A stretch of 64,000 bases of DNA from Clostridia bacterium (GTDB taxonomy: Bacteria > Bacillota > Clostridia > Oscillospirales > Acutalibacteraceae). This document shows, piece after piece, positions 39,387 to 48,479 of the stretch. The notes under the pieces are model-generated. The model saw only the letters and a list, made by a program, of their open reading frames with translations, was not told the origin of the DNA and ran no database searches. Position 1 is the first letter of the stretch, and each line of letters opens with the position of its first letter. Location: positions 1 through 64,000 of the forward strand of contig JAFXBF010000015.1 in the NCBI GenBank assembly GCA_017516745.1. Reading direction: 5' to 3'. Position numbers and translations under genes: made by a program.

Positions 39387-41144
39387 TCAGAGTATTTCGT
39401 AAATTTTGTTAACGCCTCGGTTGAGTGTGCGGAGAATTGCGGTGAGTGCGTTACCGATGAAGCCCTGGGCTTCATTCTCGATAACCTTTGCGTCAACAAG
39501 TGCCTTTTCAAGCTCGGCATCCGCCTCATTCCAAGCCTTCTGGTCAACGATTGTTTCGCCGAGAAGTGCGTTGATTTTTGCAATTGCTGCTTCAACAGCG
39601 GCTGTCTTTTCTGCGCTGATACCGCTCTTGTCTGCTGCCTCCCAGGCTTCAATATTGCCTATGGCGTTGTGGGTAAGTCTGCCTTCATTGAACTGGGGAT
39701 AAGCAGGGTTGGAATAAACATCCTTCATATTGTCGTCGGTCATAACTCTGATAGCAAGCTTGAGCGCAACGTCATTCTGCGGAAGCTGCTCGTGAGCCTG
39801 AGCCTTGAAATACCAGGTTGTGCAAGGCAACAGACCAGTTGTTGCATCAACTACGCCGTCGGGTGAAAGGTGGTTGTGGTCGGGATTGCTGCAGTATGTA
39901 CCCTTGGCGACATAGCCGTCGCCGAGAGTTTTACCCAGATCAGCAAAGGTTGCGCCCATTGCAGGAGATGCGGCGTGGATAACACGGTCTGCATTGGTAG
40001 TCTTGTAATCCTTGCAAAGCGGGAAAAGGTTGACATCGTAGCAGGCAAGGTTGAAAATCTCACAGCCCGTATCACGCAGGGCAAAGAGGTTTTCTTCAAA
40101 GTTAGCTCTTGCATTCATAAAGTATTCGACATCCTCAAGAATGCCTGCAAGCTCCGGCTTACCCTCAAGCCACATTTTCTTTGCTTCGGCATAATATGCA
40201 TCGGGGCAGAGAGCCCAAATCATTGTTGTGCGCAGTGCCGCAACATCGACAAGGCCGTTTGCAAGACCCGAAAGGGCGGATTTGAGCACATCCGTCGGAA
40301 GAATACGGAGCACCATATTCAGCAGATATGCGAGCGGTGTTTCGCCCATAAGCGTGACTAAAAGCTCCTCGTAGAGAGTGTTGTCGTCGTAGAAAACACT
40401 CAGGTTACCTGTGAGCAGGTCGCCGATGATATTCGAGCCGTCAATGGCAGGAATTACAAAAACCATCTTGCGGATAAGCTCGTAATCCTCTGGGTACATT
40501 TCAAGATAGTTTACTGCAATTGTACCGCCGAGGCTGATGTGGCAGAGCTTAACCTGACCGTTGGGTGACTTGGGCAGCACCACATCGTGGATATAGTGGT
40601 GAAGCTTTTCGGTTTCGTACATAACGTCGCCGAGTGAGTCGTAGCCGAAGTAGTAAACATCGTCCTCACCTACGATTTCGCTGAGCTCCTGAATGGGAAG
40701 GAAGGTGTAGTATTCCTCTCTTACAGCCTCGGGAAGCTCACTCATAGGCATCTCGTAGCAGGGTACGACGATATCCTGAATATACTTGCCTTCGTTATCC
40801 TTTTCAACAAGGCTGAGTGCGTTGTATGTGCCCTCGTACATAGCCTTGGTAAGACCGACATTCTGCCTTGTTACAATAGAAGCGAGCATATTCGGCAGCG
40901 CTCTTTTGACAAGCGGCATAACGTCGATTTCAAGCGGCCAGCCTGTAACATAGCCTGTTTCGTCGGGCACCCAGTTGCCGTTTTCGTCAACAAGGTAGGT
41001 GTTGTTCTGGCTCATACCGTGCACAATGATAACGGGAGTTTCGGCATCATAATCGGGTGTATAACCCGTGCCGCTTGCAGAGGCGCAAACAGTAAGCGCC
41101 ATTGCAAGAGCAAGAACAATACTGATTACTCTTTTGAATTTCAT
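39387..41144 (-). CDS. Secreted alpha/beta-hydrolase-like protein
   Basis: 585 residues with signal peptide (MKFKRVISIVLALAMALTVCASA). The hydrolase domain starts at TPVIIVHGMSQN (oxyanion loop HG) and has the elbow LCHISLGGTIAVNYL at about 195-209. The Ser sits in H-x-S-x-G, not the usual G-x-S-x-G. A His is available near PDHNHLSPDG. The C-terminal part (about 500-585) is a helical region (KTAAVEAAIAKINALLGE). Lipase/esterase or PGAP1-like acyl hydrolase activity is plausible but substrate unknown. Located outside the cell or at the envelope. It lies 24 bp upstream-side of the GH38 gene end, so both may be in one transcript. Confidence 0.7.
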   Translation of the reverse strand: MKFKRVISIVLALAMALTVCASASGTGYTPDYDAETPVIIVHGMSQNNTYLVDENGNWVPDETGYVTGWPLEIDVMPLVKRALPNMLASIVTRQNVGLTKAMYEGTYNALSLVEKDNEGKYIQDIVVPCYEMPMSELPEAVREEYYTFLPIQELSEIVGEDDVYYFGYDSLGDVMYETEKLHHYIHDVVLPKSPNGQVKLCHISLGGTIAVNYLEMYPEDYELIRKMVFVIPAIDGSNIIGDLLTGNLSVFYDDNTLYEELLVTLMGETPLAYLLNMVLRILPTDVLKSALSGLANGLVDVAALRTTMIWALCPDAYYAEAKKMWLEGKPELAGILEDVEYFMNARANFEENLFALRDTGCEIFNLACYDVNLFPLCKDYKTTNADRVIHAASPAMGATFADLGKTLGDGYVAKGTYCSNPDHNHLSPDGVVDATTGLLPCTTWYFKAQAHEQLPQNDVALKLAIRVMTDDNMKDVYSNPAYPQFNEGRLTHNAIGNIEAWEAADKSGISAEKTAAVEAAIAKINALLGETIVDQKAWNEADAELEKALVDAKVIENEAQGFIGNALTAILRTLNRGVNKIYEIL

Positions 41145-41168
41145 CTTAAAATTCCCCTTTTTCGCTCT

Positions 41169-44100
41169 TTACTTTACAAAAACCTTGTAGCACTTGATTT
41201 CAAAGGGCTTGATTTCAAAGCTCATGGTCTTGCCTGTTGCGATATCGGCTGCCTCGTCCTCACGCTCGAGAAGGTTACACTCGTTAACCTTTGCGATTTC
41301 GGCAAAGAACTCGACATTGACCTTTGTCCTTCTGCCGCTCTTTTCTACAAAGCGGACAATGTAAGCGTCCTCATCCTCGCACTTTTTGACGGCTTCAAGA
41401 GTGACGTTCTTACCGTCAACCTTGATGAAGGAAGCGGCTGTTTCGCCCTTTGCATCTGCTGCGATTTCAACGGGAAGCATCGGGTTATTGAATTCAAGTC
41501 CACGTACAAGTGTTTCGGCATCCTTCCAGCTGCCTGCGTGCGGATAGAGTGAGTATGTAAAGTAGTGCTCGCCTCTGTCTGATGCAGGGTCGGGATTCAT
41601 CGGAGCCTTGAGGAGAGTGATAATCATTCTCTGCTCGTTGACCTCGTAGCCGTACTTACAGTCGTTGAGGATTGAAAGGCCGTAACCGTCCTCGGACATA
41701 TCGATAAAGTTGTGTGCGGAAACCTCAAACTTTGCCTTATCGTAGGGGTTGTGGCGGTAGTTGGAGGATTCGATTGTTGCGTATGCGATATCTCTTGTGA
41801 ACTTCTGTGCCTTGATATCAACATCGAAGCCGACCTTGAGGAGCTTCTCCTGCTCGTGCCAGCTGATGTAGGTATCGAAATCAATTCTGTCAAGCTCATT
41901 ATAAATCATAATGTTCTGCTTGAGAGTTGATTTGAGAATGTTCTTTGTGATTGTAACGCAGGTGAATACATCGCCGCTGACAACGCTTTCAACCTTGCCG
42001 GGTTCGGTATCAAACTGGCGGTCTGTATAGGTTGCAACGATATCCCATGCGTCGTACTTACCGGGAAGGTCTTCATAAATGCGGAAAACATTACCCTTGC
42101 CTTCAAGAACTTCTCTGTTATTCTTCTTGTCGAAGATAGAAACAAGCTCTGCGGAAGCATCGAACTTAAGGCTGAAGGAAGCGTTTTCAACGTCTGCACT
42201 TTCAACCGGCTTGGCTTGAGCCACTGCGGCATCCTTTGTATAATATACTTTATAACCTACTGCAGGAACATCCTTTGCGACGAATACGAGCACCTTTGTG
42301 CCGTCAAGCTTTGTATAGCCTTGTACGGGAACCTTGTTGCCTTCTGCGTCATAAATTTCAACATCCTTGTAGGGAAGCTCAACCTTGGAGGTTGCGGCTG
42401 TGCCGAGGGAGTTGAACAGAGCAAAGGGCTTGCCGTACTTGGCTTCACCGCTGATATTGCCTGCAATAATGTTGAGGGCTTCGTCACGAACGCTTTCGCC
42501 GATTGCAATAATATCCTTATAGATGTTGCAAAGGTCGCCGAAAACCTCTGTAATGTGTGAGCCGGGAAGAGAATCGTGGAACTGGTTTGTAAGTATCATC
42601 TGCCAGCCCTCGTTGAGCTTTTCAAGCGGATACTTATAGCCCTTGTTCATTGCGATAGAAGCAAAAATTTCTGCCTGACGGTAGAGGTTTTCGCTGTATC
42701 TGTTGAGCTTCTTGAGCAGAGCCTTTGTGGTGTGAACACCTCTGTGCTCTTCGAGGTAAAGCTCGTCTTTCCAGGTGGGGATGTTTGTATCTGTAGCGTT
42801 TGCCTTCATACGGGCAAGGGAATCCTCAATCTTGCTGACCTTTGTTTCGGGCAGACCGGGGAAATTCTTGTAACGCTTGACGTATTCGAGCATTTCGGTG
42901 TCAACACCGCCGCCGCCGTCACCCCAGCCGTAGCAGTACATAGATTCGCCGATGGTTGCCTTGTCTGTGTACTTCTTCCAGTTCATCTTGAGTGAGTCAG
43001 CCTCAACAGTACCGATGAAGTGGGTCGGGGGAACAATTGAGAATACCTTTGAGCCGTCGGGGCCTTCCCACCAGAAGGTGTTGTACTGCCAGGGGTTGGT
43101 ATCGTTCCAGATGCCCATTTTATGTGTTACGAAATACTCAACGCCTGCCTTCTTGAGAATCTGGGGCATTGCGTAGCCGTTGCCGAATACGTCGGGTACC
43201 CAGCAGGTCTTGGGGGTGATGCCGAACTTCTTTTCCGCAAAGCGGACACCGTGGAGAAGCTGACGGGTGAAGGATTCACCGGAAACAAGGTTACAGTCGG
43301 GCTCAACCCACATTGCGCCGATGTATTCCCAGCGGCCTTCCTTGATTCTGTCGAGCACCTGTCTGTAAAGCTCGGGGTAGCGCTGCTCCATTTCGATATA
43401 TGTGGGAGCTGTGCTCTGTGAGAAAATAAAGTCGGGGTACTGCTCCATAAGGCGGAGCATTGTTGCGTGTGTTCTGCCGAGCTTACGGACATACTCCTTG
43501 TAAGCCCACATAAACACGATATCAAGGTGGGAGTTACCGACGAGAGCGAGTGTGCCCTCTGTCTTGTAGTTGGGGTTATTGTAAACTCTGTCCTTGAGTA
43601 CCTTCTGTGCGGCAAGAAGACCTGCCTTGAATTCGTCGCCTTCCTTGTCGAAGTCAACGTGTGTGAAGGCTTCCTTGAGGGCTGAACGGATAAGCTCTGC
43701 AAGGCCTGTATCGAGCACGGGCATAAACAATGCATTGAAAACAGCCTTGAAGTCCCAGTAAACCTCTTCAACTATCGGGTCAACAACACCGATGAAGGAG
43801 CAGGAAAGAGTCTTTACGGTAGACTCGTTTGAGTGCCATACATAGTAGGACTCGATGTCAACATCGTAGTGCTTGCCTGCTTCTGCGCTGTCGGAAAGAA
43901 GCACGCTGTTACGGAAGGGGTCAAGACCCTGATAGGGCTCGCCGTTAAGGGAAAGAAGGGAGTCGCCGCCGAAATATACGTTGAGTGTAACCTTCTTGCC
44001 TGCAAAGCGCTCGGGGATATCGAAGGAGTTTTTGAAGAAGGCACTCCAGCCGTTGTTACCCCAGCGGTCGCCTACGTTGAGCTCCTTCCACTCGTCGTAA

Positions 44101-44333
44101 AGATATTCGTAATCGCCTACACCCTTGTAGATGCATTCCTTCATCTTCCATGCGGGGAGGGATTCGATATCGGTGTAAATTCTCTTTTTGAGGGTCTTGA
44201 GCTTGACGTTTACAACGTCGTCAAACGAGAAGATACCTCTCTGCTTGCCTTTTGTGGCGTCACGCCAGTCGTCAACATGGGCATCCATTGCGTCAAGAGC
44301 AGCAACAGCGTCCATATTCTTGATTTCTGCCAA
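41169..44333 (-). CDS. Alpha-mannosidase, glycoside hydrolase family 38
   Basis: About 1054 residues if started at TTG 44333, which has AGGA eight bases upstream; ATG 44315 is an alternative and the ATG at 44384 lacks a site. An N-terminal beta domain (GDRWGNNGWSAFFKNSFDIP) precedes the GH38 core. Zinc ligands are in GNSHLDIVFMW (His and Asp, about 269 and 271), the nucleophile Asp in EPDCNLVSGESF (about 346), followed by CWVPDVFGNGYAMPQIL. C-terminal beta-sandwich domains complete it. No signal peptide, so it works in the cytoplasm on imported manno-oligosaccharides. Divergent from a second GH38 with a HAD gene between. Confidence 0.9.
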   Translation of the reverse strand: MAEIKNMDAVAALDAMDAHVDDWRDATKGKQRGIFSFDDVVNVKLKTLKKRIYTDIESLPAWKMKECIYKGVGDYEYLYDEWKELNVGDRWGNNGWSAFFKNSFDIPERFAGKKVTLNVYFGGDSLLSLNGEPYQGLDPFRNSVLLSDSAEAGKHYDVDIESYYVWHSNESTVKTLSCSFIGVVDPIVEEVYWDFKAVFNALFMPVLDTGLAELIRSALKEAFTHVDFDKEGDEFKAGLLAAQKVLKDRVYNNPNYKTEGTLALVGNSHLDIVFMWAYKEYVRKLGRTHATMLRLMEQYPDFIFSQSTAPTYIEMEQRYPELYRQVLDRIKEGRWEYIGAMWVEPDCNLVSGESFTRQLLHGVRFAEKKFGITPKTCWVPDVFGNGYAMPQILKKAGVEYFVTHKMGIWNDTNPWQYNTFWWEGPDGSKVFSIVPPTHFIGTVEADSLKMNWKKYTDKATIGESMYCYGWGDGGGGVDTEMLEYVKRYKNFPGLPETKVSKIEDSLARMKANATDTNIPTWKDELYLEEHRGVHTTKALLKKLNRYSENLYRQAEIFASIAMNKGYKYPLEKLNEGWQMILTNQFHDSLPGSHITEVFGDLCNIYKDIIAIGESVRDEALNIIAGNISGEAKYGKPFALFNSLGTAATSKVELPYKDVEIYDAEGNKVPVQGYTKLDGTKVLVFVAKDVPAVGYKVYYTKDAAVAQAKPVESADVENASFSLKFDASAELVSIFDKKNNREVLEGKGNVFRIYEDLPGKYDAWDIVATYTDRQFDTEPGKVESVVSGDVFTCVTITKNILKSTLKQNIMIYNELDRIDFDTYISWHEQEKLLKVGFDVDIKAQKFTRDIAYATIESSNYRHNPYDKAKFEVSAHNFIDMSEDGYGLSILNDCKYGYEVNEQRMIITLLKAPMNPDPASDRGEHYFTYSLYPHAGSWKDAETLVRGLEFNNPMLPVEIAADAKGETAASFIKVDGKNVTLEAVKKCEDEDAYIVRFVEKSGRRTKVNVEFFAEIAKVNECNLLEREDEAADIATGKTMSFEIKPFEIKCYKVFVK

Positions 44334-44399
44334 ACCAAATCGTCCTTTCTTTATGTAAAATGTGATAACCGTTGTTTTTGACAAAACTTTATCTTTTAC

Positions 44400-44428
44400 A
44401 GTATATCACCAACATTTGGATATTTCAA
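44400..44428 (-). promoter_or_regulatory. Promoter of the GH38 gene
   Basis: Minus strand: TTGAAA (44428-44423), 17 bases, TATACT (44405-44400). Confidence 0.6.
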
Positions 44429-44437
44429 TACAAAACA

Positions 44438-44494
44438 TTATTTATTCTTTCTTATTTATTATTTCTTCTTTATTCTTTAAAATTGCAGTTTACA
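44438..44494. repeat. Remnant of the AT-rich arm of the palindromic element
   Basis: The run of TTATTTATTCTTTC-like units ending in GCAGTTTA matches one arm of the elements at 23143 and 24341 but lacks the GC hairpins. It lies between the divergent promoters at 44400-44428 and 44489-44517. Confidence 0.4.
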
Positions 44495-44517
44495 TCTTTA
44501 ACCAAATATGCTAAAAT
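44489..44517 (+). promoter_or_regulatory. Promoter of the HAD-GH38 operon
   Basis: TTTACA (44489-44494), 17 bases, TAAAAT (44512-44517) preceded by TGC. It lies 34 bases before the HAD gene start. Confidence 0.65.
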
Positions 44518-44551
44518 AATATGAATTTTATTTTGCGAAAGGAAAACACCT

Positions 44552-45547
44552 ATGCTTCTTGACAAAAATGTTCTTATTCCCGATCTCGGTGTTGTCGGCC
44601 CCGAGAGCGGTTTTCATCTTCTGGAAACAACGGAAGACGGCAAGTTTATCTCCGGCAAAAACGGCGTAGAAAGCATTGTTGCAACAGGCGACAAGAAGGT
44701 TGAGTTTGTGTCCTTCGGCTCACACTCCCTTGCTTGCGTAAAGTCCGCAATCGCCTACCCTGTTTACTACCCCGTATATCCCGTAAAGACGGAATATCCG
44801 CTCAACGCAGTGCTTATGGATTTGGACGGCACAACGGTACGCAGCGAGGATTTTTGGGTATGGATTATTCAGATGAGCACCGCAAGCATGCTCGGCAACC
44901 CGAAGTTTGAGCTTGAGGAGGCCGACCTTCCCTTCGTTTCCGGTCACAGCGTTTCCGAGCACCTTCAGTACTGTATTGACAAGTACTGCCCCGGCGAGTC
45001 GCTTGAAAAGGCACGCAATTTCTACTTCGAGCACACGCACCGTGAGATGGAAGAAATTATGGCAGGCAGAGGCAAGGACGGCGCTTTCACACCAACAGAA
45101 GGTGTCAAGGATTTCCTGCTTGAGCTCAAGAGTATGGGCATCAAAATCGGCCTTGTCACATCCGGCCTTTACGAAAAGGCATGGCCCGAAATTCTTTCCG
45201 CATTCAAGACCCTCGGTATGGGCGACCCCAAGGATTTCTACGATGCAATTATTTCCGCAGGCTTTCCGCTTCGCAAGGGCAGCGTAGGCACACTCGGCGA
45301 GCTTTCGCCCAAGCCCCATCCGTGGCTGTACTCCGAAACCTCAATTGTCGGTCTCGGCGAAGCCTTTGCTGACAGAAATAAGGTTATCGGCATTGAGGAC
45401 AGCGGCGCAGGCGCATGCTCGGTACGTCTTGCAGGCTACACCACAATCGGTATTGCAGGCGGCAACATTGAGTCCAGCGGCACAAAGGCTGTCTGCTCAC
45501 ACTTCTGCAACAATTTTGAAGAAATAATGAAAATTATCAAAGGCTAA
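44552..45547 (+). CDS. HAD-superfamily hydrolase with N-terminal extension
   Basis: 331 residues. The HAD core starts at about 89: motif I AVLMDLDGTTVRSED (nucleophile Asp and the +2 Asp), motif II LVTSGLY near 209, motif III Lys in SPKPHPW, motif IV GIEDSGAGACS. The cap is the helical C1 type, as in beta-phosphoglucomutase or phosphoglycolate phosphatase. The 85-residue N-terminal extension (VLIPDLGVVGPESGFHLLETTEDGKF) has no family I know. The enzyme should dephosphorylate or isomerise a sugar phosphate. It is the first gene of an operon with the second mannosidase, 12 bp apart. Confidence 0.82.
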   Translation: MLLDKNVLIPDLGVVGPESGFHLLETTEDGKFISGKNGVESIVATGDKKVEFVSFGSHSLACVKSAIAYPVYYPVYPVKTEYPLNAVLMDLDGTTVRSEDFWVWIIQMSTASMLGNPKFELEEADLPFVSGHSVSEHLQYCIDKYCPGESLEKARNFYFEHTHREMEEIMAGRGKDGAFTPTEGVKDFLLELKSMGIKIGLVTSGLYEKAWPEILSAFKTLGMGDPKDFYDAIISAGFPLRKGSVGTLGELSPKPHPWLYSETSIVGLGEAFADRNKVIGIEDSGAGACSVRLAGYTTIGIAGGNIESSGTKAVCSHFCNNFEEIMKIIKG

Positions 45548-45559
45548 GGAGGCTGAATT

Positions 45560-48415
45560 ATGGATAAGAAAGATAAGCTCCAATGTCACTTTATATCCAA
45601 CACACACTGGGACAGAGAATGGCGTTTTTCCGCTCGCCGTACTCAGCACATGCTCGGTTATATGCTGGATATGCTGCTTGACATTCTTGACAAGTACCCC
45701 GATTACAAGCACTTCCACCTCGACTCACAGACCATGCCCGTGCAGGACTATCTTGAGGTTTACCCCGAAAAGAAGGAAAAGCTTCAGAAGTACATCAAAG
45801 AGGGCAGAATTGCCGTCGGCCCCTGGTTCTGCCTTCCCGATGAATTCACGGTAGGCAGCGAGGCACTTGTCCGCAACCTTCTCCTCGGCCACAAAATCGG
45901 TAAGGAGATGGGCGGCATCAGCAAGACGGGCTACTCCCCCTTCGGCTGGGGTCAGATTTCACAGCTTCCCCAGATTTATTCCGGCTTCGGCATCAACTTT
46001 GCCTCCTTCTACAGAGGTATCAACACATATAAGGCACCCAAATCCGAATTTTACTGGGAAAGCCCCGACGGCACAAGAATTTACGCTTCCCGTCTTGGCA
46101 AGAGACCCCGTTACAACATCTGGTACGTTGTTCAGCGCCCCGTTTACTTCAACCAGGAAAACGAAAACAACCGTGACATGGTATGGAACCAGAACAACGG
46201 CGTTTTCAAGCTCATTGACCGTGACTGGAAGCTCGACTACCAGTACACACACCCCTTCTATGAGTACCACAAGGAAAACATTCAGGCAAGAGCCGAGCAG
46301 GCTGTAAAGGAGCAGGACAACGACTGGACAACACAGCACCGCTTCTGGTCGGCAGGTCACGACTCCTCCTGCCCCGACGCACGTGAGGTTGAGCTTATTA
46401 AAGACCTTGATGCAGCACTTGACAACGCAGACGTTTTCCACAGCACGCTTCGTGATATGGAGCAGAGCATTATCGACAATTTTGACCCCAATTCGCCCAT
46501 ACTCAAGGGCGAAATGCGTGACCCCTACACCAAGGGCAGCGTAAGCATTCTCTGCGGCTGGATTCTTTCCGCCCGTACATATATCAAGCAGGAGAACTTT
46601 GACACAGAAAGAAGACTCATCAACTACGCCGAGCCCTTTGCTGTTTTCGCTTCTCTTTCGGGCGCACCCTATCCGCAGAACTTCATTGACCTTTCCTACA
46701 ACTACCTTCTGCAGAACCACGGCCACGACAGCATCGGCTCCTGCGGACGTGACGTTGTTTACGAGGACGTTATGTCCCGTTACAGACAGTCCCGTGAGCT
46801 TTCAAGCTGTGTATTTGAGCGTGCATTTATGGACATTGCAGGCGATATTGACCTGAAATCCTTCAGCCGTGACGATGCCGCTATTGTAGTATTCAACCCT
46901 GCACCGTTCAAGAGAACGGAAACAGTCAACATCCGTGTTGAAGTTCCTGCCGAGTGGAAGGCAGACAGCTTTGAAATCCTTGACGAGGAGGGCAAGGCAC
47001 TCAAGTACCAGATTATCTCCTCCAACAAGGCTAACGCACAGATTATTCAGAACCCCAACGACACGGCAAACGTTCTGCACACAGAGCAGTACTATATCGC
47101 ACTTGAGGTTTCCGATATTCCCGGCATGGGCTACAAGACCTACAAGATGCGTCCGCTTTATAATGTCCGAGCAACAACACCCGTTACCATGATGAAGGCA
47201 AACCAGGTTATGGAAAACGAGTTCCTTCGTGTAACCTTCAACATGAACGGTACGTATAACGTTGTTGACAAGGAAACAGGCAAGGTTTACGAAAACCTCG
47301 GCTATTTCAAGGACGGCGGCGAAATCGGCAACCCGTGGGAGCACTTTGTGCCCGAGTTTAACGAGATTTTCACCACACTCGGCGAAAAGGCAACAATCAC
47401 ACTCCTTCGTGAGGGCGAATTTGAAACAGCATACAAGATTTCAATGCGCTGGATGCTGCCCGAAAAGCGCTCCGCAGACGAGAAGTCCAGAAGCGAGCAC
47501 AAGCTTCCTGTTGATATTGACACGGTTGTTACACTCCGCAAGGGTGCAAGGTACGTTGAGATTGAATCGACAATCAACAACCGCTGTGAGGACCACTACC
47601 TGCAGGTTGCTTTCCCGACAAACATCAAGTCAGAATTCTCATACGCACAGGGTCAGTTCGACGTTGTCAAGCGCCCCGTTGCTCTGCCCGACTACTCACT
47701 TTACGATGAAATCCCGATGACAGAGCACCCGATGAACTCCTTCGTTGACCTCACAGACGGCACAAACGGCGTTGCCCTTCTCAACACGGGTCTTAAGGCA
47801 TACGAGGCTGCAGACGATGAGTGCAACACACTCTATCTCTCACTCATCCGTGCTTATCCGCTTCGCATCTGTGTTACTGCCGATATGCAGAACTACAGCG
47901 ATTGGGACAAGGGCTCACAGTGCATAGGCGTTAACACCTTCCGCTATGCATTTATGCCCCATAAGGGCGACTGGGAAGAGGGCAAGGTATGGCAGGAAAG
48001 CGAGCGCTTCAACCTCTACTGCACAGCTGCCCAGCTTGCTCCCACAGCACACGGCAAGAATCCGCTTACACACTCCTTCCTTGAAATCAAGGACGAAACA
48101 CTCAACGTCAGCGCTATCAAGAGAAGCGAGGACGGCGAAGGCTACGTTGTCAGACTGTTCAACCCGTCCGACAAGGCTGTCAAGTCCTCCATCCGTCTTA
48201 ACGGCGGCATAGCTCCGATTGAAAAGGTACAGTCTCCTGTTGAAAGACAGATTGCAGAATTCGAGCTTCCCGCATACTCCGGCAAGAAGTGGAAGGAAAT
48301 CAAGCTTGTCACTCTCGAAGAGCTTGACGAAGCACCGCTCACCGTTGATGCAGACGGCTTTGCAGAGTTTGAAATTACAGGCAAGAAGATTCTTACAATC
48401 AAGTTTGTTGGCTGA
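45560..48415 (+). CDS. Glycoside hydrolase family 38 protein (alpha-mannosidase type)
   Basis: 951 residues. The catalytic domain begins almost at the N-terminus: HFISNTHWDREWRFS with zinc ligands His16 and Asp18, and the nucleophile Asp near 94 in WFCLPDEFTVGSEALVRN, followed by GYSPFGWGQISQLPQIY. A mid-domain helical bundle and large C-terminal beta-sandwiches complete the GH38 plan. No signal peptide, so intracellular. It differs from the 41169-44333 paralogue in lacking the N-terminal beta domain, suggesting another linkage preference. AAGGAGG precedes ATG 45560, and strong codon bias suggests high expression. Confidence 0.92.
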   Translation: MDKKDKLQCHFISNTHWDREWRFSARRTQHMLGYMLDMLLDILDKYPDYKHFHLDSQTMPVQDYLEVYPEKKEKLQKYIKEGRIAVGPWFCLPDEFTVGSEALVRNLLLGHKIGKEMGGISKTGYSPFGWGQISQLPQIYSGFGINFASFYRGINTYKAPKSEFYWESPDGTRIYASRLGKRPRYNIWYVVQRPVYFNQENENNRDMVWNQNNGVFKLIDRDWKLDYQYTHPFYEYHKENIQARAEQAVKEQDNDWTTQHRFWSAGHDSSCPDAREVELIKDLDAALDNADVFHSTLRDMEQSIIDNFDPNSPILKGEMRDPYTKGSVSILCGWILSARTYIKQENFDTERRLINYAEPFAVFASLSGAPYPQNFIDLSYNYLLQNHGHDSIGSCGRDVVYEDVMSRYRQSRELSSCVFERAFMDIAGDIDLKSFSRDDAAIVVFNPAPFKRTETVNIRVEVPAEWKADSFEILDEEGKALKYQIISSNKANAQIIQNPNDTANVLHTEQYYIALEVSDIPGMGYKTYKMRPLYNVRATTPVTMMKANQVMENEFLRVTFNMNGTYNVVDKETGKVYENLGYFKDGGEIGNPWEHFVPEFNEIFTTLGEKATITLLREGEFETAYKISMRWMLPEKRSADEKSRSEHKLPVDIDTVVTLRKGARYVEIESTINNRCEDHYLQVAFPTNIKSEFSYAQGQFDVVKRPVALPDYSLYDEIPMTEHPMNSFVDLTDGTNGVALLNTGLKAYEAADDECNTLYLSLIRAYPLRICVTADMQNYSDWDKGSQCIGVNTFRYAFMPHKGDWEEGKVWQESERFNLYCTAAQLAPTAHGKNPLTHSFLEIKDETLNVSAIKRSEDGEGYVVRLFNPSDKAVKSSIRLNGGIAPIEKVQSPVERQIAEFELPAYSGKKWKEIKLVTLEELDEAPLTVDADGFAEFEITGKKILTIKFVG

Positions 48416-48431
48416 TTGCACAACTAAAAAA

Positions 48432-48470
48432 GCACCGCTCAGGTTTATTTACCCGAGCGGTGCTGATTTT
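48432..48470. terminator. Bidirectional terminator
   Basis: GCACCGCTC (48432-48440) pairs with GAGCGGTGC (48455-48463), with a six-A run before it and a T-run after it. It separates the GH38 gene from the convergent pectate-lyase-like gene. Confidence 0.85.
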
Positions 48471-48479
48471 TTATTCAGA

